A stretch of DNA of 35,672 nt. Origin: JACDAE01 sp034438015. GTDB taxonomy: Bacteria > Chloroflexota > Ktedonobacteria > Ktedonobacterales > Ktedonobacteraceae. The stretch covers positions 1 through 35,672 of the forward strand of contig DAOTTD010000253.1 of the NCBI GenBank assembly GCA_034438015.1, given 5' to 3'. Position 1 is the first letter of the stretch, and every line of letters starts with the position of its first letter. Position numbers and translations under genes: made by a program. The notes beneath the pieces were generated by a model. It was not told the DNA's origin. It did not search any database and worked only from the letters and a program-made list of their open reading frames with translations. Below, piece after piece: positions 22,295-30,595 of the stretch.

Positions 22295-24409
22295 ATGAAT
22301 GCAGACGTTATCATCACCTTTTTACGCAGATTGTTTCATATACGACGCACGAAGCGCAGTTTCGAGAGTCCACGCTACCTGCTCAAGTGGCTGCTCATCA
22401 GCACACTGATCGGCGTAGTTGCCGGACTGGGCGCGATCGCCTTCTTCTGGGCGATCCACTTCGCGACTGACACTTTTCTCGGGCGCCTGGTCGGTTATCT
22501 TCCGCCCGAGCCGGCGGGGGAGGGTGGAGGTGGTCCGCTCATGTCATTCTGGTCCGCAGCCCATCCCTGGCTGCTACCGTTTGTTACTGCTGCTGGCGGG
22601 CTAGTCGCGGGCATTATCGTCTTCAGTCTGGCACCGGAGGCAGAGGGGCACGGGACAGACGCCGCGATCAGGGCCTTTCACCAGGGCAAGGCGATACGCG
22701 CCCGCATCCCCCTGGTCAAACTGGTCGCCTCGGCGATCACTATTGGTACGGGCGGCTCAGCCGGGCGCGAGGGTCCGGCGGCGCAGATCAGCGCAGGCTT
22801 CGGGTCCATCCTGGCAACGATGCTGCGCCTGGACGTGCAGGATCGACGCATCGCGCTCGCCACTGGTATTGGCGCTGGCATCGGAGCGATCTTCCGCGCG
22901 CCCCTGGGGGGAGCTATTCTCGCGGCAGAGATTCTGTATAAAAACGATCTGGAGGTCGAGGCTATCATTCCCGCCCTTATCGCGTCGATCGTCGGCTACA
23001 GCGTCTTCGGAGCGTGGTCGGGCTGGAATCCGATCTTCGCCACAAATAGTAACCTCGCCTTCACTTCGCCCCCGCAGTTGCTGTTCTACGTCGTACTGGG
23101 AGTGCTCTGCGGAGCCGTGGGGCTGCTCTACGCAAAGGGATTCTACGGCATCACCCATCTCTTTCATCGCCTGCGCCTGCCCAGGTGGATCAAGCCCGGC
23201 ATCGGCGGACTGCTCGTGGGACTGATCGGCCTGGCGTTGCCACAGGCATTGGGCATGGGCTATGGCTGGGTGCAGGTTAGCATGGGGCCGGGGCTCTTAG
23301 CGCTACCATTATGGGTTGTGCTGCTGCTGCCATTCGCCAAGATTGTGACCACGGGCCTATCGATCGGCTCGGGCGGCTCGGGCGGCATCTTTGGTCCAGG
23401 CATGGTCATCGGCGGAATGCTGGGAGCGACCGTCTGGCGTCTGTGCTACCACGTCATACCGGGCATTCCTCCGACGCCCGCGCCCTTCGTCATCGTTGGC
23501 ATGATGGCGCTCTTCGGTGGCATCGCGCACGCCCCGCTGGCCGTCATGCTCATGGTCGCCGAGATGACCGGCAACCTCTCGATGCTCGCGCCCGCCATGA
23601 TCGCCGTTGGAATCTCTTCTATCCTCGTGGGAAAAGCGACCATCTACACCAGCCAGGTAGACACACGCGCGGACTCACCCGCACACCGGCTGCAGATGTC
23701 CTTCCCCCTGCTCTCCACACTCGCGGTACGGCAGGCGATGACGCCGCTGGCGCTACACTTCACCGGTGGGCAAACGGTGGCGGTGGCGGAGCAACAACTG
23801 GCGAATCATATAGAGAGCGGAGCACCAGTCGTCGATGAGCGCGGCAACCTGCGGGGCGTGCTGACAGTCGCGGATATTCAACGCGTTCCGCTCGCAGAGC
23901 GAGAGAAGCGCCTGATAAAAGACGCCATGAACCGCGACGTCCTGGTCCTCTCGTCCGATGATACGCTGGACGAGGCATTGGAGGAACTGACCAGTCGCAG
24001 GGTAGGCTGGGCGCCAGTCGTCGACGTCGAAGCCGTGGCAGGCAAGCAATACGTCATGGGAACGATCTCGGCTGCCAGCATCGTGCGCAAGTACCGGCAG
24101 ACGCTCACCAACGACTCGCGGCGTATGCGCGGGTTGGTCGAGGGCACAGTAATGGTGGAAACCATCGTTAAAACGCAGATGCCCCTGGCGAACGTGCCTT
24201 TGCGCGAGGCAAAGTTGCCGGCGGGCTGCCTCGTCGTCTCGATCCGCCGGGATGATGAGCTGCTCTTCCCCAGGGGGAGCACGGTCATCCAGCCGGGAGA
24301 CGTCGTAACGTTCTTGATGAATCCAAGCGGGGAGGAGCACCTGCAGCAGTACCTGACCGAGCCGCGTCCTCAGCCTACGGAAATAGTCGTAGGAGACCAG
24401 TATAGATGA
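22295..24409 (+). CDS. ClC chloride channel/transporter with CBS and TrkA-C domains
   Basis: From the ATG at 22295 (AGAGGAG upstream) the protein has 704 residues. About 10-12 membrane helices occupy 30-445 with the ClC selectivity motifs GSAGREGPAAQ (gating Glu near 158), GSGGSGGIFGPGMVIGG near 358 and the late helix block around GGIAHAPLAVMLMVAEMTGN. Two CBS domains follow (about 480-600), then a TrkA-C/RCK-C-like domain (about 625-695, LPAGCLVVSIRRDDELLFPR and PGDVVTFL). The gating glutamate is kept, as in H+/Cl- exchangers. CBS and RCK-C parts suggest gating by nucleotides or cyclic dinucleotides. The TTG at 22241 in frame has no ribosome site. It is likely controlled by the upstream TetR protein. 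Confidence 0.92.
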   Translation: MNADVIITFLRRLFHIRRTKRSFESPRYLLKWLLISTLIGVVAGLGAIAFFWAIHFATDTFLGRLVGYLPPEPAGEGGGGPLMSFWSAAHPWLLPFVTAAGGLVAGIIVFSLAPEAEGHGTDAAIRAFHQGKAIRARIPLVKLVASAITIGTGGSAGREGPAAQISAGFGSILATMLRLDVQDRRIALATGIGAGIGAIFRAPLGGAILAAEILYKNDLEVEAIIPALIASIVGYSVFGAWSGWNPIFATNSNLAFTSPPQLLFYVVLGVLCGAVGLLYAKGFYGITHLFHRLRLPRWIKPGIGGLLVGLIGLALPQALGMGYGWVQVSMGPGLLALPLWVVLLLPFAKIVTTGLSIGSGGSGGIFGPGMVIGGMLGATVWRLCYHVIPGIPPTPAPFVIVGMMALFGGIAHAPLAVMLMVAEMTGNLSMLAPAMIAVGISSILVGKATIYTSQVDTRADSPAHRLQMSFPLLSTLAVRQAMTPLALHFTGGQTVAVAEQQLANHIESGAPVVDERGNLRGVLTVADIQRVPLAEREKRLIKDAMNRDVLVLSSDDTLDEALEELTSRRVGWAPVVDVEAVAGKQYVMGTISAASIVRKYRQTLTNDSRRMRGLVEGTVMVETIVKTQMPLANVPLREAKLPAGCLVVSIRRDDELLFPRGSTVIQPGDVVTFLMNPSGEEHLQQYLTEPRPQPTEIVVGDQYR

Positions 24410-24413
24410 ATAA

Positions 24414-24440
24414 GGCCAGGGGAACATTGTTCTTCTGGCC
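24414..24440 (+). terminator. Hairpin after the ClC gene
   Basis: GGCCAG (24414-24419) pairs with CTGGCC (24435-24440), with GAAC/GTTC pairing inside. It is 5 bases past the ClC stop and is followed by CCTTCT rather than a strong T-run. Confidence 0.5.
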
Positions 24441-24471
24441 CCTTCTGTGATCATTAAGAATAAAGGAGTAC

Positions 24472-24954
24472 ATGATGCCTACAAAAATTAAAGATGTACA
24501 GCGTCCTAATGGGTTGCTCCGCCTGGGTTTTCGGTTACCGATCTGGTTGTTTCAACTTCATCTCAGTTGGATAATGGGAGAACGTTTCCTGCTATTGATT
24601 CACAGGGGTCGCAAAAGTGGAATGCCGCGTCAGACAATCCTGGAAGTGCTCCAGCATGACAAAACCAACGACATCTATTACGTATTCGCAGGCTGGGGTG
24701 AACAATCCGATTGGGTACGCAATATTGAGCAGACACCAGAGGTCACCATAATTGTCGGGGCCCGCCACCTCCAGGCGTACGCCACGCGTGTCTCTCCTGA
24801 AGAGGCGGAACGTATCACTATAGACTATGCCCGGCGACATCCTGCTGCAATCCGTATCCTTCCCCGCTTGATGGGTTATCAAGTCGACGGCACGGAGGAG
24901 GATTTTCGCACCTTGGCACGTACCGGGGTAGTGTTCGCCTTGCGCCCTCTTTAA
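24472..24954 (+). CDS. Ddn-like F420/flavin-dependent nitroreductase-family protein
   Basis: The 160-residue protein matches the deazaflavin-dependent nitroreductase group: GERFLLLIHRGRKSGMPRQT is the typical phosphate/cofactor-binding segment, followed by YYVFAGWGEQSDWVRNIEQT and the PEVTIIVGARHLQAYATRVS strand. Members use F420 or FMN in the cytoplasm or at the membrane to reduce quinones and nitro compounds. F420 is made by Chloroflexota, which fits the proposed host. AAGGAG lies close before the ATG at 24472; the second ATG at 24475 is equally possible. Single gene between two hairpins. Confidence 0.88.
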   Translation: MMPTKIKDVQRPNGLLRLGFRLPIWLFQLHLSWIMGERFLLLIHRGRKSGMPRQTILEVLQHDKTNDIYYVFAGWGEQSDWVRNIEQTPEVTIIVGARHLQAYATRVSPEEAERITIDYARRHPAAIRILPRLMGYQVDGTEEDFRTLARTGVVFALRPL

Positions 24955-24987
24955 TATTCTCTGAAAAGAGATAAGCGCTGACGCCAT

Positions 24988-25013
24988 GCGCGCTGGTTAT
25001 GATACCAGCGCGC
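24988..25013. terminator. Bidirectional terminator
   Basis: A perfect 10-bp stem (GCGCGCTGGT / ACCAGCGCGC, six-base loop) lies between the convergent Ddn-like and APC permease genes. No long T-run follows on either strand. Confidence 0.55.
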
Positions 25014-25042
25014 AATAAGCACACCACGTGAGCGAGTTCGCG

Positions 25043-26494
25043 CTATTCGCGGTCCGCGATGATCGAGCCGATATTATCCGCGAGGCGTGGATTGAGGCGG
25101 CTAATAATCACAGCATAGATGATCGCGACAACGAGAATGCCCAGACTGATCCATGGGAAGAGGTTAAACGGCGGGCTCTGTCCCGGCCCTATGAGAGCCC
25201 AGAGCGGAAAGCCGATCGCCAGCACGCCCAGGATCGGTAGGATCAAATGTCTCACTACAGAGAACTGATCGGGATGCTCCCTCCTATAATAGATCGGAAG
25301 AGCGATATTCGAGACCAGGTAGACCAGCGCGATCAGAATCGTACCCAGCGTGGCGATCTCGCCGAAGAACGTCACCGGATCAACGTTCCAGCCGAAGATA
25401 TAGGTCACGGCCAGGCCAAAGCCGGAGAAGACGAGAAAGCTCGCCCAGGGAGTGCGCGTCTTAGGATGGAGAGTGGCCAGACGCCTGGGGAGCAGACCCT
25501 CGCGCGCGGCATTGAAGATCAGGCGCGCCTGCGAGTTCGATCCCGCGATCATCGCGCTCATCGTCGAGGTGAAGCCAGCGACGTAGGCCAGGAACGCCAG
25601 GATACCGGAGATACTCTGGGCCGCATCGAGAAAGGGAATCGCTGACGCGGACAGGACCTTCACATTGTAGTTAAAGGCGACTACCGTAGCATACATGAAC
25701 AGCAGGTACGATAGGCCCATCAGTAGGATACTTGCATAGATGGCCCTGGGTACATTGCGTCTTGGCTCGTTGGTCTCCTCGGCGAGCGCGGCAGAGTTCT
25801 CCCAGCCAACGAACATGTAGACGGCGATTGGGAAGCCGAGTCCCAATCCACTCAGGCCACCCGAGATATTCGCCGGATTGAAAGGAGCGAGGGAGAGCCG
25901 TCCGGCGTGGGTAATCAGCGCGATGATCGAGACCAGCAACAGCACGGCCAGTTCCAGCGCGAAGAAATAGCCAGCCCAGCGCGTGGAGAGATGGACGCCG
26001 CGCACCATCAGGAAGAAGACCAGCACCACAAAGAGCAAGGTGAACAACTGCCAGGGGACATTGATATGCAGGTAGTGCTGAAAGATAATCTGCGTCCAGC
26101 CACCGGAGATCGTGATAACCGACGCCATAGCGATGATGTAGCCCAGGCTGATCACGATCGTAGTTGTGATAGCCGAGATGGGGCCAAAGGTTTTGCCGAT
26201 GAAAGTGATGAACGAGCCAGTCGACGGGATAGAGCGCGAGAACTCGGCAAGTGTATTGCCAAGCAAGGCGATGGCGACTGCGGCCACAATGATAATCAAT
26301 GGGGACGCTACGCCTGCCGCAGCCACAATGAGTGCGGAACTGAAAAAGAAGCTCATCGCTGGCGCAATGTTGGCCATGGTAGATGTTGCGATGTCTACCA
26401 GGCCAAGAGCACCTCGCTGCAGGCGAGGCGCCGCCACAAGGATGTCTTTTCCTTCAGTGGGAATAAATTCGGGTGATTCTTCGTGTGTACTCAT
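25043..26494 (-). CDS. APC-family amino-acid/amine permease
   Basis: The 483-residue protein has about 12 membrane helices and the APC-fold features: LQRGALGLVDIATSTMANIA at the start of helix 1, SIPSTGSFITFIGKTFGP in helix 2/3, VGWENSAALAEETNEPRRNV around helix 6, and a GSNSQARLIFNAAREGLLPR loop after helix 8. It is a secondary transporter that imports or exchanges amino acids or related amines. The substrate is not determinable by eye. It is transcribed opposite to the Ddn-like gene and faces it tail to tail. A perfect short palindrome lies about 60-80 bases upstream of the start and could be an operator. The start is preceded by a GAGGTAACCCTCC stretch on the coding strand. Confidence 0.92.
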   Translation of the reverse strand: MSTHEESPEFIPTEGKDILVAAPRLQRGALGLVDIATSTMANIAPAMSFFFSSALIVAAAGVASPLIIIVAAVAIALLGNTLAEFSRSIPSTGSFITFIGKTFGPISAITTTIVISLGYIIAMASVITISGGWTQIIFQHYLHINVPWQLFTLLFVVLVFFLMVRGVHLSTRWAGYFFALELAVLLLVSIIALITHAGRLSLAPFNPANISGGLSGLGLGFPIAVYMFVGWENSAALAEETNEPRRNVPRAIYASILLMGLSYLLFMYATVVAFNYNVKVLSASAIPFLDAAQSISGILAFLAYVAGFTSTMSAMIAGSNSQARLIFNAAREGLLPRRLATLHPKTRTPWASFLVFSGFGLAVTYIFGWNVDPVTFFGEIATLGTILIALVYLVSNIALPIYYRREHPDQFSVVRHLILPILGVLAIGFPLWALIGPGQSPPFNLFPWISLGILVVAIIYAVIISRLNPRLADNIGSIIADRE

Positions 26495-26552
26495 GGAGGG
26501 TTACCTCTTGCGCGCAAGGCGCTTGCTAGAAGGGAAGGTCAATGAGTTCTCA

Positions 26553-26572
26553 TGTATGTACTGTAACATACA
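26553..26572. promoter_or_regulatory. Palindrome upstream of the APC permease
   Basis: TGTATGT, six bases, ACATACA is a perfect 7-6-7 inverted repeat about 60 bases before the permease start, a usual place and size for a dimeric regulator's operator. Confidence 0.45.
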
Positions 26573-26860
26573 AGCAAGGGTTTCTACAAGATGTGGTAGA
26601 GATTCTTCGAGTATATTTTTACGTGGGGCCAACGATGGAGGGGAAATGCGCAACAAATACATGTATTGCGGATGGCGGCTCCGATGGACTTCTCGAGGGT
26701 GCTACTTTCGGTACCCTCTCAGGTTAGTATCCTTTGAGCCGCCTGCGTCTATTTTATCCGAATAATTCCTGGATGGCAACCCTCTATGCGACTTTCTCCT
26801 GCATCCTCAATAGAGACTCTACCGGGCCTCACTCGCTATATGTCGGTATACGGCCCTCAT
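26573..26860. other. Intergenic stretch without recognised genes
   Basis: Only short frames with no recognisable content occur. A weak 6-bp stem (GAGGGT/ACCCTC near 26696-26719) is visible. Together with the adjacent MutS-family remnant this is decaying sequence. Confidence 0.4.
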
Positions 26861-27095
26861 TTAGGCGTTGCTGCCGATCAGGAAGAAAAGCGGATAGGGC
26901 GGGTTCTGGGCCAGTCGTTCCAGCAAGCCTTTGAGCCGGCGCACCTCGGCATAGAAGTAGGAATAACCATCGGTCACGGAGTCGGTCACTTTGATGCAGG
27001 CGTACGTCTCGAACGGCGTGACCTGCATCAAAGTGGCCGAAACCGTGACAGCTTCGTGAGTGGAAAGCTTGCGGATGTGATTCTTCTGTAACGTC
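26861..27095 (-). pseudogene. MutS-family ATPase remnant
   Basis: Read on the minus strand, the fragment gives KLSTHEAVTVSATLMQVTPF, then ETYACIKVTDSVTDGYSYFY, AEVRRLKGLLERLAQ and PPYPLFFLIG before a stop. This is the part of the MutS-type ATPase domain between Walker A and Walker B, with the typical SYFYAEV.RLK segment. The Walker B should continue DE.. but the frame instead ends in SNA-stop, and no Walker A precedes it. It is probably a piece of a MutS-related protein of the non-mismatch-repair type. Confidence 0.65.
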
Positions 27096-27139
27096 CAGGT
27101 AATACACTCTCTACCGCATTAGTAGCTGCGGTGAGAAAT

Positions 27140-27158
27140 GTTTTTGACGATCAAAAAC
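27140..27158. terminator. Small perfect hairpin before the membrane gene
   Basis: GTTTTTGA-CGA-TCAAAAAC is an 8-bp palindromic stem with A/T runs in both arms. It could stop transcription from either side or serve as an operator for the gene at 27181. Confidence 0.3.
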
Positions 27159-27180
27159 CTGGAGCGAAAGGAGAAAACCT

Positions 27181-27465
27181 ATGGGCCTGTGGGCATGGGT
27201 CATTTTACTGGCGGTATCCGCTGCGCTGGCCACGGCGGCGCAGTACCTGTTCTTCCGTCAGAATCGAAAGACAACCGACTACGACTGGGTGTACATCGCG
27301 GGTGGAGCGTTGCTCGGTGGCTTCACCGCCCATGTGTGGTACTCTGGCTTCGGTCCGGTGATAGACGGTCTTAATCTTCTGCCAGCCCTGCTAGGCGCGG
27401 TTGTCCTGGGCGCCGTGGCGGAGATGGTCTACCGCGCGTTCATCAGGCCACGCCAGAACGTCTAA
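27181..27465 (+). CDS. Small three-helix membrane protein, unknown function
   Basis: The 94-residue protein has hydrophobic segments at about 3-23, 37-55 and 65-86, with a basic QNRK loop after the first helix and a basic C-terminus. The start has AAAGGAG 8 bases upstream. I recognise no family with certainty; the size and glycine-rich second and third helices resemble small stress-associated membrane proteins. It is followed by the SRPBCC operon on the same strand after a gap of 100 bases that holds a 7-bp stem (27499-27521), so it may be a separate transcript. Confidence 0.65.
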   Translation: MGLWAWVILLAVSAALATAAQYLFFRQNRKTTDYDWVYIAGGALLGGFTAHVWYSGFGPVIDGLNLLPALLGAVVLGAVAEMVYRAFIRPRQNV

Positions 27466-27498
27466 GTGTTACCATCCGGGGCGGGAACACGCCATATT

Positions 27499-27521
27499 CC
27501 TGGCAGGCAATCGTTGCCAGG
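27499..27521 (+). terminator. Stem-loop between small membrane gene and SRPBCC operon
   Basis: CCTGGCA and TGCCAGG form a 7-bp stem with a nine-base loop. No T-run follows. Confidence 0.3.
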
Positions 27522-27567
27522 CAGCAACGTGAGAAGATGATTGGTTTGATTGGCATCAAGGAGGTAC

Positions 27568-28461
27568 ATGTTGGATATCACAAGAAAAGAAACAGCACGC
27601 AGCATGACCAGCGGTGAGGAAAGCGCACCGTCCGAGCAACACGATACGGTGGAGGACAAGGGTTCGTTGCTCGATGCATTGCGCGCATTCGCAGTGCTAG
27701 TGGTGCCCTCGGCGCTCTTCGATCTGTTTCTGATGGGGAGCGTAGTTGCGACAATTCGCGGCGCCTTGATACGGCCCCACACGCTGGTAGCCAGATACCT
27801 CCGCCCACTTGTGGCCCTGGGCACATTCCTGGCGGTTGCCTATCCGACCGTGATCCGACCATGGATGCTGCGCTGGGGAGCCACCGACGAAGAGAGATAC
27901 AAAGCACTGCCTGGGGACGAGCTTGTTCCTGACCCTGTCACTACATCTACGCGAGCCATCACGGTGCAGGCGCCAGTAGCAGCGGTGTGGTCCTGGCTCG
28001 CTCAGATCGGGCAGGACCGTGGCGGCTTCTACAGCTATGAGTGGTTGGAGAACCTGGCCGGGTGCAAGATGCACAATGCGGACCGCGTTCATCCTGAGTG
28101 GCAGCAGCGGGCGATTGGCGACGTGGTCAAGCTCCACTGGGCGCTGGGCAATAAGGTTGCCTCCTTCGAACCGAATCAGGCGATAGTGTTGGAGGGCTGG
28201 GGCGCCTTTGTGATCGAACTGCTTGATGACCAGCGCACGCGTGTGATCCTGCGCTCACGGACAGCTCGCGCGTGGTCGGCATTGTACGAAGTGCTGCTAA
28301 TCGAGCTTCCACACTTTATCATGGAGCGCAAAATGCTTCTCGGCCTCAAGAAGCAGGCTGAACATGCATGGCGGAAGCAGGTAGCTGAGTCGCACTGGAC
28401 TGTCGAGACCAACAGGGGACATGCTGCTTCATCCCACAAAAGCAAAGGAAAACCATTATGA
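27568..28461 (+). CDS. SRPBCC-like protein with N-terminal membrane region
   Basis: From the ATG at 27568 the protein has about 297 residues. Residues 1-100 contain two hydrophobic segments (about 35-60 and 72-92), and the rest resembles an SRPBCC/START-like ligand-binding domain: RAITVQAPVAAVWSWLAQIG, GQDRGGFYSYEWLENLAG, and the late ERKMLLGLKKQAE helix. GGAGG lies only 3 bases before the ATG but 6 before the following TTG (27571), which may be the true start. It overlaps the next gene by four bases (ATGA). The third gene of the operon encodes a shorter relative with the same RPLPGD/VP..., QMG..RGG and final helix signature. Ligand unknown, probably hydrophobic. Confidence 0.75.
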   Translation: MLDITRKETARSMTSGEESAPSEQHDTVEDKGSLLDALRAFAVLVVPSALFDLFLMGSVVATIRGALIRPHTLVARYLRPLVALGTFLAVAYPTVIRPWMLRWGATDEERYKALPGDELVPDPVTTSTRAITVQAPVAAVWSWLAQIGQDRGGFYSYEWLENLAGCKMHNADRVHPEWQQRAIGDVVKLHWALGNKVASFEPNQAIVLEGWGAFVIELLDDQRTRVILRSRTARAWSALYEVLLIELPHFIMERKMLLGLKKQAEHAWRKQVAESHWTVETNRGHAASSHKSKGKPL

Positions 28462-28904
28462 AACACAAAGGCATACGGATTGCACTCGCTATTATCGAGG
28501 CATGTATCGGTCTGGGTGCTCTTGGTGGAGGCATCGCTCTTCTGATCGGCGCGTTTGACCAATGGCTACCAGTCGCCTTTCTGCAGGGCACGCCATTTAG
28601 TGACTACCTTATCCCTGGCCTGGTACTGACTGTTATCATCGGTGGCGGAATGCTGTTGGCTTCAGCTGCGCAGTTCATCCAGCGCGAGTGGGTAGTACTC
28701 CTCTCAGCGGCGATGGGTCTTATTATGCTCGGCTGGGAGATCGTCGAGGTCGCGATCATCGATCGTTATGAGCAGGCCGTCGTTCCCAGCACGGTGGTAC
28801 AACAAGTGCTCTTCTCGGTGCTTGGTCTGGTGATCTTCGGGCTGGCCGCCTATCTGTGGATGACTGAGTATCGCGGTCAAAAAGAAGGAGGCATCTTGCT
28901 ATGA
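28458..28904 (+). CDS. Four-helix membrane protein in SRPBCC operon
   Basis: The 148-residue protein has four predicted helices (about 8-32, 49-71, 78-98 and 115-137), a KHKG start and a polar C-terminus. I recognise no named family with confidence. It overlaps its upstream neighbour by ATGA and its downstream neighbour in the same way, so all three are translated from one message and probably work together at the membrane. No catalytic motif is visible. Confidence 0.7.
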   Translation: MKHKGIRIALAIIEACIGLGALGGGIALLIGAFDQWLPVAFLQGTPFSDYLIPGLVLTVIIGGGMLLASAAQFIQREWVVLLSAAMGLIMLGWEIVEVAIIDRYEQAVVPSTVVQQVLFSVLGLVIFGLAAYLWMTEYRGQKEGGILL

Positions 28905-29608
28905 AAACCAGGTTGTTGGTAGGACTGTTAGCCATCGCCTCTGGCGGGTATGCGTTATGTCGCCTGGGACAGCGGCGGGATGCGACCGACGCGGAAGTAC
29001 ATCGTCCCTTGCCAGGCGATGACCTTGTGCCTTACCCAATGGCAGAAACAACACACTCCATCGTCATTCGTGCGACTTGCGCCGCTATATGGCCCTGGCT
29101 GGTGCAGATGGGGTACGACCGGGGCGGGTGGTATACCGAAAAACGCTGGTATCAGCGGGTTGAAAGAACTCTCTGGCACAGCAAGCACCCAGCTAGTGCT
29201 GATCGAATCATCCCAGAACTGCAACACCTCAAGGTCGCTGATACCGTGCCCGATGGCCCTCCTGGGACTGCTTTCTTCACGGTTGCCGATCTAGAGCCGC
29301 AGCGAGCACTCGTCTTCTACTCTACCACCCACGTGCTCTTTCTTGCGCCTCGCTTTCTACGGAACAGTCCAAGAATTGGGATCTCTGGCGAGTTCAGCTG
29401 GACGTTCTTTCTTGAGGACGTTGGTGAACATAGCGCACGTTTGACCGTGCAGTGTCGAGTCAGCTATGGACCTCGCTTGTTCAAGATGTTGACCCTTCCA
29501 TTGTTGTTCCCTACTGACTTCATTATGGCACGTATGATGCTGCAAGGGATCAAACAGCGAGTAGAGCTTACTAAAGAACTCAGTCATAATACGCTGGTGC
29601 TTTCTTGA
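28901..29608 (+). CDS. SRPBCC-like protein
   Basis: The 235-residue protein has a short hydrophobic N-terminus (about 4-20) that may anchor it, then an SRPBCC-like domain: RPLPGDDLVPYPMAETTHSI, IRATCAAIWPWLVQMGYDRG, GWYTEKRW and a terminal helix (TDFIMARMMLQGIKQRVE). It resembles the first protein of the operon over the whole domain, so the two are probably ancient duplicates on either side of a membrane protein. The ATG overlaps the previous stop (ATGA), with GGAGGC upstream. Its last 29 bases overlap the convergent lactonase-like gene. Function unknown; a lipid or isoprenoid ligand is typical of the fold. Confidence 0.8.
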   Translation: MKTRLLVGLLAIASGGYALCRLGQRRDATDAEVHRPLPGDDLVPYPMAETTHSIVIRATCAAIWPWLVQMGYDRGGWYTEKRWYQRVERTLWHSKHPASADRIIPELQHLKVADTVPDGPPGTAFFTVADLEPQRALVFYSTTHVLFLAPRFLRNSPRIGISGEFSWTFFLEDVGEHSARLTVQCRVSYGPRLFKMLTLPLLFPTDFIMARMMLQGIKQRVELTKELSHNTLVLS

Positions 29609-30314
29609 GCGTCTGCCATTGAGCGCCGTCATGGCCAAAGACGACCAGTGCCACGTGCTCGTGCGCGACCAGATCCAGGAGTTTTTGCGTACTGGCGCGC
29701 AATTGCGTCTCGTCCTCAATAGGCCACGCTTTGCGATCAGGGGTGAACAGGCGCTGCAGGACCACAGCGTCGATAGTGAGCAGAACGTTTCCGGTCTGTG
29801 GCAGGCGCACCAGAACTGACTGATGTCCAGGCGCGTGCCCACTGGTTTCGATCAGCAAGAGGCCGGGCAGTAGCTCGGTATCTCCGTCGATGAGCCGATA
29901 GCACAACGCAGGATGATCCCAGTGCGCGCGGGCGGCTGCATAGCGCGGATTTCCGCTACGAGCCAACTCGTAGTGTACGCGCTGGACGATGAACTCCGCT
30001 CTGGGAAAGGCATCATGGTAGCCTGCATGATCTACGTCGAAATGGGTACAGATGAGGAGATCGATGTCATCTGGACGCAAACCAAGATCGCTGAGGTGCT
30101 CAAGCACATTTTTTTCATGCCCTGCTGCTGGCAAGCCCGGCGGTGGTGTATAGTCAGCAGGCAATCCGCTATCGATAAGAATGTTCTCCCCATTGCCCAT
30201 CTGAACAAGATAGCAACCATTCGACCCCGCAGACGGCTGAGGGCGTGTCGGTATGGTTGAAGTACTCAATTGCAGCAGGTAGAGCCGTTGGGGCGTTGCA
30301 TCGATCAGTGTCAT
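29580..30314 (-). CDS. Metallo-beta-lactamase-fold protein, lactonase-like
   Basis: The 244-residue protein carries the two-metal site of the AHL-lactonase branch: H91-x-D93-x-D95-H96 (THFDVDHAG; the usual second His is Asp here), H164 in GHAPGHQS, D182 in TIDAV and H228 in FGHDG. Relatives open lactone rings of acyl-homoserine-lactone signals or hydrolyse other esters in the cytoplasm. A conserved Asp at the second position also occurs in this family, but the substrate cannot be assigned. The ATG at 30314 is preceded by AAGGA. The 3' end overlaps the convergent SRPBCC gene by 29 bases. Confidence 0.85.
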   Translation of the reverse strand: MTLIDATPQRLYLLQLSTSTIPTRPQPSAGSNGCYLVQMGNGENILIDSGLPADYTPPPGLPAAGHEKNVLEHLSDLGLRPDDIDLLICTHFDVDHAGYHDAFPRAEFIVQRVHYELARSGNPRYAAARAHWDHPALCYRLIDGDTELLPGLLLIETSGHAPGHQSVLVRLPQTGNVLLTIDAVVLQRLFTPDRKAWPIEDETQLRASTQKLLDLVAHEHVALVVFGHDGAQWQTLKKAPAYYD

Positions 30315-30489
30315 TCGTCGATCCTTTCCTTGAATCGATGTCCCTCTCTATGGGCACACGAACAAAACAGGTTCAGTAATGAAGTATAGCAACATCTCCA
30401 ACCAGAGACCGTGAGTGACATTACAGACAAAGGGCGCGTTTTGTGCTATGGTTGTAAAAGAAAATGGCTATGATTTACTCATTACTGAC

Positions 30490-30510
30490 GGAGCAGCGGA
30501 GTACTGCTCC
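30490..30510 (+). promoter_or_regulatory. Hairpin in the region before the GH65 gene
   Basis: GGAGCAG and CTGCTCC form a 7-bp stem; a second small stem (GGGGC/GCCCC, 30540-30560) follows. Both lie in the likely 5' leader of the GH65 gene. I found no good promoter upstream of them. Confidence 0.3.
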
Positions 30511-30595
30511 CTATGGTCTTCAGGACGGCGAGGCGTTGCGGGGCTTGTGAACCGCGCCCCTATATGGGGGATACAAACGAACAGGGAGGCAGGCT

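Noticed and set aside
25907..26476. 189-codon plus-strand frame rich in Asp, Arg and Gln
   Set aside because: It is antisense to the APC permease; the hydrophilic composition is the mirror of hydrophobic codons on the other strand.
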